From NCBI RefSeq assembly GCF_000504245.1, contig NZ_KI632509.1, positions 4,491,502 through 4,555,501 on the forward strand: a DNA stretch of 64,000 bases, written 5' to 3'. Position numbers and translations under genes: made by a program. Numbering within the stretch: the stretch's first letter is position 1; each line of letters begins with the position of its first letter. Under the pieces are notes generated by a model. The model saw only the letters and a list, made by a program, of their open reading frames with translations. It did not search any database and was not told the origin of the DNA. This DNA comes from Haloechinothrix halophila YIM 93223. GTDB taxonomy: Bacteria; Actinomycetota; Actinomycetes; Mycobacteriales; Pseudonocardiaceae. Shown here in pieces: positions 1 to 7,929 of the stretch.

Positions 1-1526
1 GCCCACTGCTGCCGATGGAGTCCGACGGCAAGCAGATCGACTTCGAGGACCCCGACGAGGACGCCATCTTCGGTCGCGGCAAGGTTGAGGACTTCACCTG
101 GAAGGGCCTGCTCGACTTCGAGACCTGCACCGAGTGTGGCCGGTGTCAGAGCCAGTGTCCTGCGTGGAACACCGGCAAGCCGCTCTCGCCGAAGCTCGTG
201 ATCATGGACCTGCGTGATCACCTCAACGCCAAGGCGCCGTACCTGATCGAAGGCAAGGAAGCGCCCGAGGAAGGCTCGGTCACCATCGAGCCGAACGGGC
301 ACAACGGCCACGGCGTGCCGGAGTCCGGCTTCGAACGGGTGATGGGCTCCGGTCCGGACCAAGCCGCACGCCCGCTGGTCGGTACGGCCGAGCAGGGCGG
401 CGTGATCGACCCGGATGTGCTGTGGGCGTGCACCTCCTGCGGTGCCTGCGTCGAGCAGTGCCCGGTCGACATCGAGCACGTCGACCACATCATCGACATG
501 CGCCGCTACCAGGTCATGATCGAGTCGGAGTTCCCCAGTGAGCTGGGCACCCTGTTCCGCAACATGGAGAACAAGGGCAATCCGTGGGGCCAGAACAACT
601 CCGAGCGGATGGACTGGGCCAAGGAACTGGACTTCGAGGTCCCGGTCTTGGATGCCGCTGCCGGGGAGTCCTTGGACCCCGACACCGAGTACCTGTTCTG
701 GATCGGCTGCGCGGGCGCGTTCGATGACAACGCGAAGAAGACCGTGCAGGCCACGGCGGAGCTGCTGAACCTGGCGGGCGTGAAATACGTGACGCTCGGC
801 AAGGAGGAGACCTGCACGGGCGACTCCGCGCGCCGGGCTGGCAACGAGTTCCTGTTCCAGATGATGGCGCAGCAAACCGTCGAGATGCTGAACAGCGTGT
901 TCGAGAACCGCGAGCCGGTGCAGCGCAAGATCGTCACCACCTGCCCGCACTGCCTGAACACGCTCGGCAGGGAGTACCCGCAGTTGGAGGGCCACTACGA
1001 GGTCGTCCACCACACCCAGCTGCTGAACAAGCTGGTGCGGGACGGCAAGCTCACCCCGGTCAAGCCGCCCGCCGACGGCGGCGGGCCGTCGGTGACCTAC
1101 CACGACCCGTGCTACCTGGGCAGGCACAACAAGGTCTACTCCCCGCCGCGTGATCTGATCGAGGCGACCGGTATGACCCACGCCGAGATGCCCCGGCACG
1201 CCGATCGCTCGCTGTGCTGCGGCGCGGGCGGCGCGCGGATGTGGATGGAAGAGCACATCGGCAAGCGCATCAACCTGGAGCGCGTCGATGAGGCGATCGA
1301 GACGCTGGGCGCGCAGGGCGACGCCGCCGGCACCGTCGCGACCGGTTGCCCGTTCTGCAAGGTGATGGTCTCCGACGGGCTGACGCAACGCTCCAGCGAG
1401 AACGTCGGCAGCAACGTCGGCGTCAAGGACGTCTCGCAGCTCCTGTTGGAGTCCGTCAAGCGTAACGACAAGACCGCGTCCGCCTCGACGACGTCTGGCG
1501 AGTCGACGTCGGACAGCGACGGCTGA
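1..1526 (+). CDS. (Fe-S)-binding heterodisulfide-reductase-like oxidoreductase, 5' partial
   Basis: The reading frame is open to the left edge (Pro-Leu-Leu-Pro precedes the first Met at 15), so this is the C-terminal part of a longer protein. Two 4Fe-4S ferredoxin-type motifs are visible, CTECGRCQSQCP and CTSCGACVEQCP. Two CCG-type cysteine-rich domains follow, with CPHC, a later CCGAGG segment and CPFC. This order matches the actinobacterial GlpC/HdrD-like Fe-S reductase family, which usually carries an N-terminal membrane domain; that part lies outside the window. The role is probably membrane-associated electron transfer with an unknown substrate. The tail after about residue 485 is a low-complexity Ser/Thr/Asp stretch. 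The gene ends at a strong hairpin shared with the convergent MMPL gene. Confidence 0.9.
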   Translation, partial: PLLPMESDGKQIDFEDPDEDAIFGRGKVEDFTWKGLLDFETCTECGRCQSQCPAWNTGKPLSPKLVIMDLRDHLNAKAPYLIEGKEAPEEGSVTIEPNGHNGHGVPESGFERVMGSGPDQAARPLVGTAEQGGVIDPDVLWACTSCGACVEQCPVDIEHVDHIIDMRRYQVMIESEFPSELGTLFRNMENKGNPWGQNNSERMDWAKELDFEVPVLDAAAGESLDPDTEYLFWIGCAGAFDDNAKKTVQATAELLNLAGVKYVTLGKEETCTGDSARRAGNEFLFQMMAQQTVEMLNSVFENREPVQRKIVTTCPHCLNTLGREYPQLEGHYEVVHHTQLLNKLVRDGKLTPVKPPADGGGPSVTYHDPCYLGRHNKVYSPPRDLIEATGMTHAEMPRHADRSLCCGAGGARMWMEEHIGKRINLERVDEAIETLGAQGDAAGTVATGCPFCKVMVSDGLTQRSSENVGSNVGVKDVSQLLLESVKRNDKTASASTTSGESTSDSDG

Positions 1527-1546
1527 CGGGAAAGGGTTCCGAAACG

Positions 1547-1600
1547 GTGGATCTTGAGGCGTTCTGGTCGCTATAGCAGCCAAAACGCCTCAAGATCCAC
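1547..1600. repeat. Intergenic palindrome, copy 1 (bidirectional terminator-like)
   Basis: Perfect 17-bp arms (GTGGATCTTGAGGCGTT at 1547-1563 and its complement at 1584-1600) flank a centre, TGGTCGCTATAGCAGCCA, that is itself nearly palindromic. It lies between the convergent Fe-S protein and MMPL genes. Related sequences occur at 9204-9251, 14797-14840 and 58282-58332, each also between convergent genes. A Rho-independent, U-tract-less bidirectional terminator is the likeliest function. Confidence 0.8.
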
Positions 1601-1618
1601 ACTTCACGTCGTGAGCCG

Positions 1619-3922
1619 CTACCGCCCAGCGCTGACCAGCTCACGCTCCTCGGACTCCGCTGGACCGCGCAGCTTCTCCCCCTCGATGTCGACGCGGGGC
1701 ACGATGCGGTCCAGCCACGCCGGAAGCCACCAGGCCCAGCGGCCGAGCAGCGTCAGCAACGACGGAATGATCACCATCCGGACGATGAAGGCGTCGAAGA
1801 ACACCCCCGCGGCGAGCGCGAAGCCCATCGACCGGGCAGCGATGTCGTCCTCCAGCATGAAGGCGCTGAACACCGAGATCATGATGATCGCGGCGGCCGT
1901 GACGACGCGGGCACCGTGGTGGTACCCGTGCATCATGGCGTCCCTCGGCGAGCGGCCGTGCACGTACTCCTCACGCATCCTGGTCACCAGGAACACCTGG
2001 TAGTCCATCGCGAGGCCGAACACGAGCCCGATCAACATGATCGGCAGGAAGCTGACGATCGGATGCGGGTCGCTGACCAGCCCGAACGTACCTTCCTGGA
2101 AGATCAGCACAGTCGCGCCGAACGTCGCGGCCATCGACAGCAAGAAGCCAAGCGCCCCGGTCAGCGGCACCAAGATCGACCGGAACACCAGGATCAGCAG
2201 CAGGAACGCGGCAGTGGCGACGATCGCCATGTACGGCACGATCGAGCCGAGCAGCTTGTCGTCGATGTCGGCGTAGATCGCGGTGGTGCCGGTGACGCCA
2301 TAGACCATGCCGTACTTCGCCGCGAGCTTCTCCTCGGCGTCACGCGCATCGGTGACCAAGTCCTTGGTCTCCTGGTTGTTCGGCCCGTATAGCGGCACCG
2401 CCTGGAACAGCGCGCCCTTACCGTCCTCACTGGGACGTGGGCCGACGACGTAATCCATGGTGTCGTACGACTCGAGCTCACTCCGTAGCTCACCGAGCGC
2501 CTGGTCACGCAGCCCCTCCGGGGTGTCGGTGAGGTCGACGGCGACCATCAGCACGCCGTTGGAACCCTCTCCGAAGCCCTCGGTGCGCAGCTCGTACGCC
2601 TGCCGCACGGTGCTGTCCTCGGGCGCGCTCTCGTCACCGGGCAAGCCGAGGCTCAGGTTCAGCGCGGGCGCGGCGAGCAGGCCGAGCACGATGATGCCCG
2701 CGGTCAGCGTCAGCGCCGGTGCCTTGGCGATCAGCCGGGCGAACCGCTGCCCGTTGGTGACGTAGCTGTCGTCCTCAGGATCGTGCTTGGCTACGAACGG
2801 GATCTTCGGCTTGAACAGGAACCGCCCGAACGCCCCGAGCAGCGCGGGCATCAGCGTCAGCGCCACCAGTACGGCGAACGCCGCCGCGAGCGCCCCGCCA
2901 AGACCCATGAACGTCAGGAACTCGATGCCGACGACGCTGAGCCCGGACAACGCGATGATCACCGTCAGCCCGGCGAAGACCACTGCGGTACCCGCGGTCC
3001 CGACGGCGCGACCGGCCGCTTCCTCCTGGTTCGGCGCGACATGCAGTTCGTGCTTGTAGCGCGAGACGATGAACAGCGCGTAGTCGATGGACAGCGCGAT
3101 CCCGATCATCGAGGCGAGGAACGTCGTGAAGCTCGGCATCTCGATCACCGAGGTCCCGATCATGATCGTGGCGGTGGCCGCGCCGAGGCCGACGATCGCG
3201 GTGATGATCGGCACGAACGACGCCACGATCGCTCCGAACGCGATGATCATGACGAGGAAAGCGATGCCCATGCCGATCATCTCGGCGGTGCCGCCCGGTT
3301 CTTCCTGCTGCATCGCGATGGAACCGCTGAGCTCCACCTGGAGACCGGAATCCCGGGCGACGTCAGCAGCCGCATAGGCCGCCTCCCGATCGGCCTCCGT
3401 GATGTCCTGCCAGCTGTCGATGGTGAACGGCACGTCGAGCAGCGCGACCGAGTCCGGCCGCTCGTCGGCGAGCACGTTCAGCGGTGCCCCCGAGCACCGC
3501 GACGTGAACTCCTGCCCCTCGCGCTCGGGCGTGAGGCAGCCCATCTCCGCGGCGGCGTCGACCGGGTTCACCAGCGGCGTGCTGTGATCGACGATGTCCA
3601 AGCCGTTCAACTCGCGAATCAGCGCGTCGATGGCCTGCTTGTTCTCCGGGTCGGTGAGTTGCTCCCCCTCGGGAGCACCGATGACGTACGTGCCGGTCAC
3701 GGCGTCGAAGTCGAACTGGGCTGACATCCCGGGGAAGTGCTCGTCCATGATCTCGGTGGCCCGCTCCGAGGGCAGGCCCGACATGGTGAAGTCGTCCTCC
3801 ATCGGCTGGGAGACGACGCTGGCCAACGCGCCGAGACCGACCAGCAGGACGAGCCAGATCGGTAACACGACCCATTTGCGCCGGTAGGCGAGCTTGCCGA
3901 ACCGGTACAGGTAGACGGACAC
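1619..3922 (-). CDS. MMPL family transporter (RND superfamily)
   Basis: This is a 767-residue membrane protein of the MMPL/RND family, which exports lipids or drugs across the actinobacterial membrane. It has two repeated halves. Each starts with a hydrophobic helix, then a periplasmic loop, then a cluster of membrane helices carrying the family DY motifs (SIDYALFIVSRY near residue 280, AMDYQVFLVTRM near residue 660). The start chosen is GTG at 3922, giving MSVYLYRFGKLAYRRKW, because AAGGAG lies 6 bases upstream. An ATG 21 codons further upstream has no ribosome-binding site and encodes an atypical Cys-rich leader. It stands alone, transcribed away from the next gene. The substrate cannot be told from sequence. 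Confidence 0.9.
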   Translation of the reverse strand: MSVYLYRFGKLAYRRKWVVLPIWLVLLVGLGALASVVSQPMEDDFTMSGLPSERATEIMDEHFPGMSAQFDFDAVTGTYVIGAPEGEQLTDPENKQAIDALIRELNGLDIVDHSTPLVNPVDAAAEMGCLTPEREGQEFTSRCSGAPLNVLADERPDSVALLDVPFTIDSWQDITEADREAAYAAADVARDSGLQVELSGSIAMQQEEPGGTAEMIGMGIAFLVMIIAFGAIVASFVPIITAIVGLGAATATIMIGTSVIEMPSFTTFLASMIGIALSIDYALFIVSRYKHELHVAPNQEEAAGRAVGTAGTAVVFAGLTVIIALSGLSVVGIEFLTFMGLGGALAAAFAVLVALTLMPALLGAFGRFLFKPKIPFVAKHDPEDDSYVTNGQRFARLIAKAPALTLTAGIIVLGLLAAPALNLSLGLPGDESAPEDSTVRQAYELRTEGFGEGSNGVLMVAVDLTDTPEGLRDQALGELRSELESYDTMDYVVGPRPSEDGKGALFQAVPLYGPNNQETKDLVTDARDAEEKLAAKYGMVYGVTGTTAIYADIDDKLLGSIVPYMAIVATAAFLLLILVFRSILVPLTGALGFLLSMAATFGATVLIFQEGTFGLVSDPHPIVSFLPIMLIGLVFGLAMDYQVFLVTRMREEYVHGRSPRDAMMHGYHHGARVVTAAAIIMISVFSAFMLEDDIAARSMGFALAAGVFFDAFIVRMVIIPSLLTLLGRWAWWLPAWLDRIVPRVDIEGEKLRGPAESEERELVSAGR

Positions 3923-4139
3923 GTGGAACTCCTTTTCACAGCCCTCGCAGGAAAAACCGGATAACGCGCACATCGTGGCGTTCAAGCGATCTGCCAGACA
4001 TCAGGGATGGCCCTGATGTTCACCCCAGGAAGACCCCAAGTCGGGCGCGAGCATAGGTGAATCTTCCTCACCTGCGCCGCCGAAGCTGAGATGGGACTGA
4101 GAAAGCGGCACGTGATCTCGACCACCGGGCGGGACACCG

Positions 4140-4155
4140 GAGCCGATGTCGGCTC
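4140..4155. promoter_or_regulatory. Palindrome in the mmpL / membrane-protein divergent spacer
   Basis: The 323-base spacer 3923-4245 between two divergent genes holds a perfect 16-bp inverted repeat, GAGCCGATGTCGGCTC. It could be a regulator operator for either gene. No other feature was recognised in the spacer. Confidence 0.35.
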
Positions 4156-4245
4156 TGCCCACTCCGCTCCGCACGGTCGTTTTGCCACCTTTCCCCGCGG
4201 GTAACCGGAGGTGACCCAATTCCCACACGAGAAGGGGTGCTGGGC

Positions 4246-4806
4246 ATGACAACGAGGCAGAACTACACCAGTCCTGTTCTGATCCGGTGGGGCGCAGTAC
4301 TCGCGGGTACCATCCTCGGTTTCGGGTTGATGGTGTTGCTGGCGGCGTTCTGGGTCGCACTCGGCGGAAACATCGGCGCGATCTCCGCCAACATCCACTG
4401 GTACAACTTCGCGTCGGCAGTCATTGCCCTGTTCGTGGCCGGTCTGGCGGCGGGCCTGCTGTCCGGCATCAAGAGCACGGGCCACGGCGTCTTCCACGGG
4501 TTCACGGCATGGGGGCTGATCCTGGCCGCCACCACGTTGTTCCCGTTGCCCGCCGCGTTCGGACTGTTCAGTGTGTTCACGACACCGCTGCCGGAGATCG
4601 GCACCGGACCGGCGTGGGCATCCTTCTTCGCGTTGCTCATCGGCCTGGTGGCGGCGGCCGTCGGTGGCGCCATCGGCGGCACGCTGACACGGCCACCGGA
4701 AGCGCACGAGGAGGCCTACGGGCGGACCGCACCGGCGCCGCGCGGTGAGGAGCAGGCCGCGCGCACGCAAGAGTCGGTCTCGACGGGGCGGAGTCGCTCC
4801 GAGTAA
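4246..4806 (+). CDS. Small multi-pass membrane protein of unknown function
   Basis: About 186 residues with four hydrophobic segments: residues about 15-40 (VLIRWGAVLAGTILGFGLMV), 55-75, 85-110 and 125-150, the last being Gly/Ala-rich. A charged, presumably cytoplasmic tail of about 40 residues follows. The ATG at 4246 is preferred over the in-frame ATG at 4237 because a GAAGGGG-like ribosome-binding site lies in front of it. The layout resembles the small actinobacterial membrane proteins annotated as TIGR04086 or of unknown function. No motif suggests enzyme activity. It is transcribed divergently from the MMPL exporter. Confidence 0.7.
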   Translation: MTTRQNYTSPVLIRWGAVLAGTILGFGLMVLLAAFWVALGGNIGAISANIHWYNFASAVIALFVAGLAAGLLSGIKSTGHGVFHGFTAWGLILAATTLFPLPAAFGLFSVFTTPLPEIGTGPAWASFFALLIGLVAAAVGGAIGGTLTRPPEAHEEAYGRTAPAPRGEEQAARTQESVSTGRSRSE

Positions 4807-4901
4807 CCGGCGCAGTAGTGACAGGGGCCCGGCACCGGCCGGGTCCCTGCTCATAGTGCCAGGTGCCGGGCACTTCCTACCCGCACGTTAACCTCGCCGG
4901 T

Positions 4902-5678
4902 GTGAGTACCGTGCCGACAAGCCGCGCAGCAGCGCTGCACCTGACGGGCGAACGCACCGCGCCCGGCGTCCCTGAGGAGAACTACTGGTTCCGCAGGCAC
5001 GAGGCCGCCTATCACGCGTTGCTGCCGTACTGCGCGGACGCGCGGGTGCTGGAGGCGGGCTGCGGTGAGGGCTACGGCGCCGGGTTGATCGCCGAGACCG
5101 CCGCCAGGGTGCTCGCGCTGGACTACGACACGCCGTCGACCGAGCACATCGCCGCTCGGTATCCGCAGGTCGACGTCGCGCGCGGCAATCTCGCGTACCT
5201 GCCTGTCGCGGACGGCGCGATCGACGTCGTGGCGAACTTCCAGGTCATCGAGCACCTGTGGGACCAGGACGGCTTCCTCGCGGAGTGCTTCCGGGTACTG
5301 CGGCCGGGCGGCAGGCTGCTGTGCACCACCCCGAACCGGCTCACCTTCACCCCGGATTCCGACACCCCGTTGAACCCGTATCACACCCGTGAGCTGGCGC
5401 CGGACGAACTGGCGGACCTGTTGCGCGACGCGGGCTTCGACGTCGAACTGCTGCACGGGCTACACCACGGCGCTGGCGTGCGCGCGCTGGACGAACGATA
5501 TGGCGGGTCGATCATCGACGCGCAGCTCAACGTCGTCATGGGGCATCTGCCGGGTACCGCGCCGTGGCCGGAGCAGCTACTGGCTGACATCGATGCCATC
5601 CGGCCCGATGACTTCGACATCACCGGCGATGACCTCGACGTCAGCCTCGATCTCGTCGCGGTCGCGGTGCGGCCATGA
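4902..5678 (+). CDS. Class I SAM-dependent methyltransferase (Rv3030-like)
   Basis: A 258-residue Rossmann-fold methyltransferase. Motif I is VLEAGCGEGYGAGLI (about residues 49-63), the acidic end of strand 2 is LALDYD, and a later FQVIEHLWD plus LRPGGRLL region is typical of UbiE/Methyltransf_11 enzymes. Its stop overlaps the start of the GH57 branching enzyme by 4 bp, and the GT4 gene follows. That order matches M. tuberculosis Rv3030-Rv3031-Rv3032, which makes methylglucose lipopolysaccharide, so methylation of a glucan is the inferred role. The GTG at 4902 is chosen because TAACCT at 4889-4894 is a good -10 element placing transcription start at the codon (leaderless). An upstream ATG at 4863 is an alternative. 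Confidence 0.85.
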   Translation: MSTVPTSRAAALHLTGERTAPGVPEENYWFRRHEAAYHALLPYCADARVLEAGCGEGYGAGLIAETAARVLALDYDTPSTEHIAARYPQVDVARGNLAYLPVADGAIDVVANFQVIEHLWDQDGFLAECFRVLRPGGRLLCTTPNRLTFTPDSDTPLNPYHTRELAPDELADLLRDAGFDVELLHGLHHGAGVRALDERYGGSIIDAQLNVVMGHLPGTAPWPEQLLADIDAIRPDDFDITGDDLDVSLDLVAVAVRP

Positions 5679-7189
5679 GCGGTAACGACGGCGACCACGA
5701 AGGCACCTTCTGCCTCGTCCTGCACAGCCACCTGCCCTGGCTGCCACACCACGGGTCGTGGCCGGTCGGCGAGGAATGGCTCTACCAAGCATGGGCGCAC
5801 TCCTACCTGCCGGTTGTCGATCTGCTGCGCCGGTTCGCCGACGAGGGCAAGCGCGACGTCCTCACCCTCGGGGTCACGCCAGTACTCGCCGCGCAGCTCG
5901 ACGACCCATACACGCTGCGGGCGTTCCACGATTGGCTCGGCCACTGGCAACTGCGCTCCGAACACGCCGCCGGCCTGTGGCACGACCGCGGCCCGGTGCT
6001 CCGCGAACTCGCCGCCGCCGAGCATCGGCAGGCCTCGGAGGCCGTCGAGACATTCGAGACACGCTGGCGGCACGGCTTCTCCCCGCTGCTGCGCTCGCTG
6101 GTGGACGATGACGTCATCGAGTTGCTTGGCGGGCCGCTGACCCATCCGTTCCAGCCGCTGCTTGAGCCGAGGGTGACCGACTTCGCGCTGCGGGAGGGCC
6201 TCGCGGACACCGCGCTGCGTATCGGAACGACGCCCGAGGGGATTTGGGCGCCGGAGTGCGGCTACGCGCCCGGCATGGAACGACACTATGCGGCGGCGGG
6301 CGTGCGGCGGTTCCTGGTAGACGGCCCCGCGCTGCGCGGCGATACCTCGGCGGCCCGCACCGTCGGTGACTCAGACGTCGTGTGCTTCGGCAGAGACCTG
6401 GAGGTCACCTACCGGGTGTGGTCGCCCAAGGCGGGCTATCCCGGCCACGCGCACTACCGCGACTTCCACACCTGGGACCACGATGTCGGTATCAAGCCGT
6501 CACGGGTGACCGGCAAGCACATCGAGCCGCGTGACAAGGCGCCCTACGATCCCGAGCTGGCGCAACAGACCCTGCGCACCCACGTGAAGGACTTCGTCGA
6601 CACCGTGGTGGAGCGATTGCGGTCGTTGCGCGCGCAGCACGGCAGGGAGGCGCTCGTCGTCGCGGCGTACGACACCGAGCTGTACGGGCACTGGTGGCAC
6701 GAGGGCCCCGCGTGGTTGGAAGGCGTGCTGCGAGCGCTACCGGAGGCCGGGGTGCGGGTCACGACGCTGCGGGGCGCGCTGGAAGCGGGCCACCTCGGGC
6801 CTCGCTACGACCTGCCCGCGTCGTCCTGGGGCTCGGGCAAGGACTGGCGGGTGTGGGACGGCGAGCAGGTGTCCGACATGGTCGCCGACAACGCCGCGCT
6901 GCAGCGGGAACTGCTGGACACCCTCGACGATACGCCAACGCGGGTGCGCTCGGCCGCACGCGACCAGTTGGCGCGGGAGGCGCTGCTGGCGCTGTCCAGC
7001 GACTGGGCGTTCATGGTCACCAAGGACTCCGCCGCCGACTACGCGCGCGGCCGGGCGCACGAGCACCACGCGCGGTTCGGTGAGTTGGCGCGGCTGTTGC
7101 GCGCGGGCGACCCGGCCGCGACCGCCCGCGCCGCTGCGTTGCGGGCGCGGGACTACCCGTTCGGCCAGCTCGACGCCCGGCGACTCTGA
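5675..7189 (+). CDS. GH57 family 1,4-alpha-glucan branching enzyme
   Basis: 504 residues of glycoside hydrolase family 57, starting with the family-typical FCLVLHSHLPW. The catalytic nucleophile is the Glu of GIWAPECGYAPGM (about residue 190). The acid/base is the Asp of AAYDTELYGHWWHEG (about residue 333), followed by the family C-terminal helical domain with the WAFMVTKDSA stretch. The enzyme cuts and re-joins alpha-1,4-glucan to make alpha-1,6 branches. In mycobacteria the homologue Rv3031 serves methylglucose lipopolysaccharide synthesis. The ATGA overlap with the methyltransferase indicates translational coupling. The natural next partner, the GT4 gene, is separated from it by an inserted toxin-antitoxin pair on the other strand. 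Confidence 0.92.
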   Translation: MSGNDGDHEGTFCLVLHSHLPWLPHHGSWPVGEEWLYQAWAHSYLPVVDLLRRFADEGKRDVLTLGVTPVLAAQLDDPYTLRAFHDWLGHWQLRSEHAAGLWHDRGPVLRELAAAEHRQASEAVETFETRWRHGFSPLLRSLVDDDVIELLGGPLTHPFQPLLEPRVTDFALREGLADTALRIGTTPEGIWAPECGYAPGMERHYAAAGVRRFLVDGPALRGDTSAARTVGDSDVVCFGRDLEVTYRVWSPKAGYPGHAHYRDFHTWDHDVGIKPSRVTGKHIEPRDKAPYDPELAQQTLRTHVKDFVDTVVERLRSLRAQHGREALVVAAYDTELYGHWWHEGPAWLEGVLRALPEAGVRVTTLRGALEAGHLGPRYDLPASSWGSGKDWRVWDGEQVSDMVADNAALQRELLDTLDDTPTRVRSAARDQLAREALLALSSDWAFMVTKDSAADYARGRAHEHHARFGELARLLRAGDPAATARAAALRARDYPFGQLDARRL

Positions 7190-7190
7190 G

Positions 7191-7538
7191 TCACTGGCTC
7201 AGGCCGAAGACCTGCCGCAGTCCACGATCGACTTGTTCCATGAGGCTCATCGGCAACCGCCCCACCGGTCCATCGAGGTCGGCTTTGTTGACGGTCACGA
7301 GCGCCGTGATGTTGACCACGGAATCCTTCGGCAAGCCACTGGCCACCGAGGGCACGAAGACGTTGCCCGGCATCGCCGACAACGCGGTGTTTGACGTCAG
7401 CACGGCGGCCAACGCGGTCGCCAGTTTGCTGTCGTTGTAGGAGTCAGCTTGGACAAGCAGCACGGGACGGTGCTTGGCAGGACGACTTCCGACCGTATCG
7501 CCGAGATCGACCCAATACACGCCCCCTCGCCGGATCAC
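7191..7538 (-). CDS. mazF: MazF/PemK-type toxin endoribonuclease
   Basis: 115 residues with the MazF fold signature: RRGGVYWVDLGDTVGSRPAKHRPVLLVQ at the N-terminus, including the conserved Arg-Pro-Val-Leu strand, then a central SVVNITALVTVNK strand and the usual C-terminal amphipathic helix. Family members cleave mRNA at short motifs when freed from their antitoxin. Its ATG overlaps the antitoxin stop by 4 bp, the classic coupled arrangement. Its stop lies one base from the stop of the branching-enzyme gene, so it has no room for a terminator of its own. Confidence 0.9.
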   Translation of the reverse strand: MIRRGGVYWVDLGDTVGSRPAKHRPVLLVQADSYNDSKLATALAAVLTSNTALSAMPGNVFVPSVASGLPKDSVVNITALVTVNKADLDGPVGRLPMSLMEQVDRGLRQVFGLSQ

Positions 7539-7780
7539 CAGTCACCCGACAACGCGGCGATACTCCGACGTCCCGCAGCCGCTGCGGCATCGTTCGAGTC
7601 GTCCTCGCCCACGATCGCGATCGCCTCGTTGATCTTCTCGGAAAGCTCCGCTGACTCCAGTTCATCGAGGTAACGCTGCGCCGCCTTGGTGTAGAACTCC
7701 GAGCGGCTCATACCCGAGTGAGCGGCATACTCCTCCACCCGCTCGAACGTCGTGTCAGGTACCGAAATCGCTGTCTTCAC
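7535..7780 (-). CDS. Ribbon-helix-helix antitoxin (MazE type)
   Basis: 81 residues. The N-terminal 45 residues (KTAISVPDTTFERVEEYAAH, then SGMSRSEFYTKAAQRYLDEL) form a ribbon-helix-helix DNA-binding domain of the kind found in MazE antitoxins of actinobacterial MazEF pairs. The acidic, Ala-rich C-terminus would thread into and block the toxin. The GTG at 7780 is chosen because the sequence TATACT lies 7 bases upstream as a -10 element and fits a leaderless transcript. The protein probably represses its own operon through the direct repeats just upstream. Confidence 0.88.
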   Translation of the reverse strand: MKTAISVPDTTFERVEEYAAHSGMSRSEFYTKAAQRYLDELESAELSEKINEAIAIVGEDDSNDAAAAAGRRSIAALSGDW

Positions 7781-7784
7781 GACG

Positions 7785-7808
7785 TCGAGTATAACTCGGT
7801 ATAACCAG
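7785..7808 (-). promoter_or_regulatory. Toxin-antitoxin promoter with direct-repeat operator
   Basis: Read on the plus strand, GTATAAC occurs at 7789-7795 and again at 7799-7805, exactly 10 bp (one helical turn) apart. On the minus strand the promoter-proximal copy contains the -10 hexamer TATACT. Ribbon-helix-helix antitoxins typically bind repeats of this spacing, so this is the probable autoregulatory operator. Confidence 0.6.
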
Positions 7809-7929
7809 AGCGGCAACGCCAGACACCCGGCGACTCTGAGTCACCCCTCCGGCGCGTCGTCCTACTCACGGGTAGACAGGACCGGGCCGTGCGCAGGGGT
7901 GTTTTCACCGGATGGGAGGATCGACGTCT

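Noticed and set aside
2783-3724. Long plus-strand open frame opposite the MMPL gene
   Set aside because: Arg/Asp/His-rich low-complexity translation with no family similarity. It is the mirror frame of a well-supported membrane transporter.
3982-4854. Long minus-strand open frame over the small membrane protein
   Set aside because: Its translation is Arg/Gln/Pro-rich with no domain. The plus-strand frame encodes clear membrane helices with a ribosome-binding site.
7191-7816. Toxin-antitoxin pair as part of a larger mobile element
   Set aside because: No integrase, transposase, terminal repeats or target duplication could be seen at either edge.
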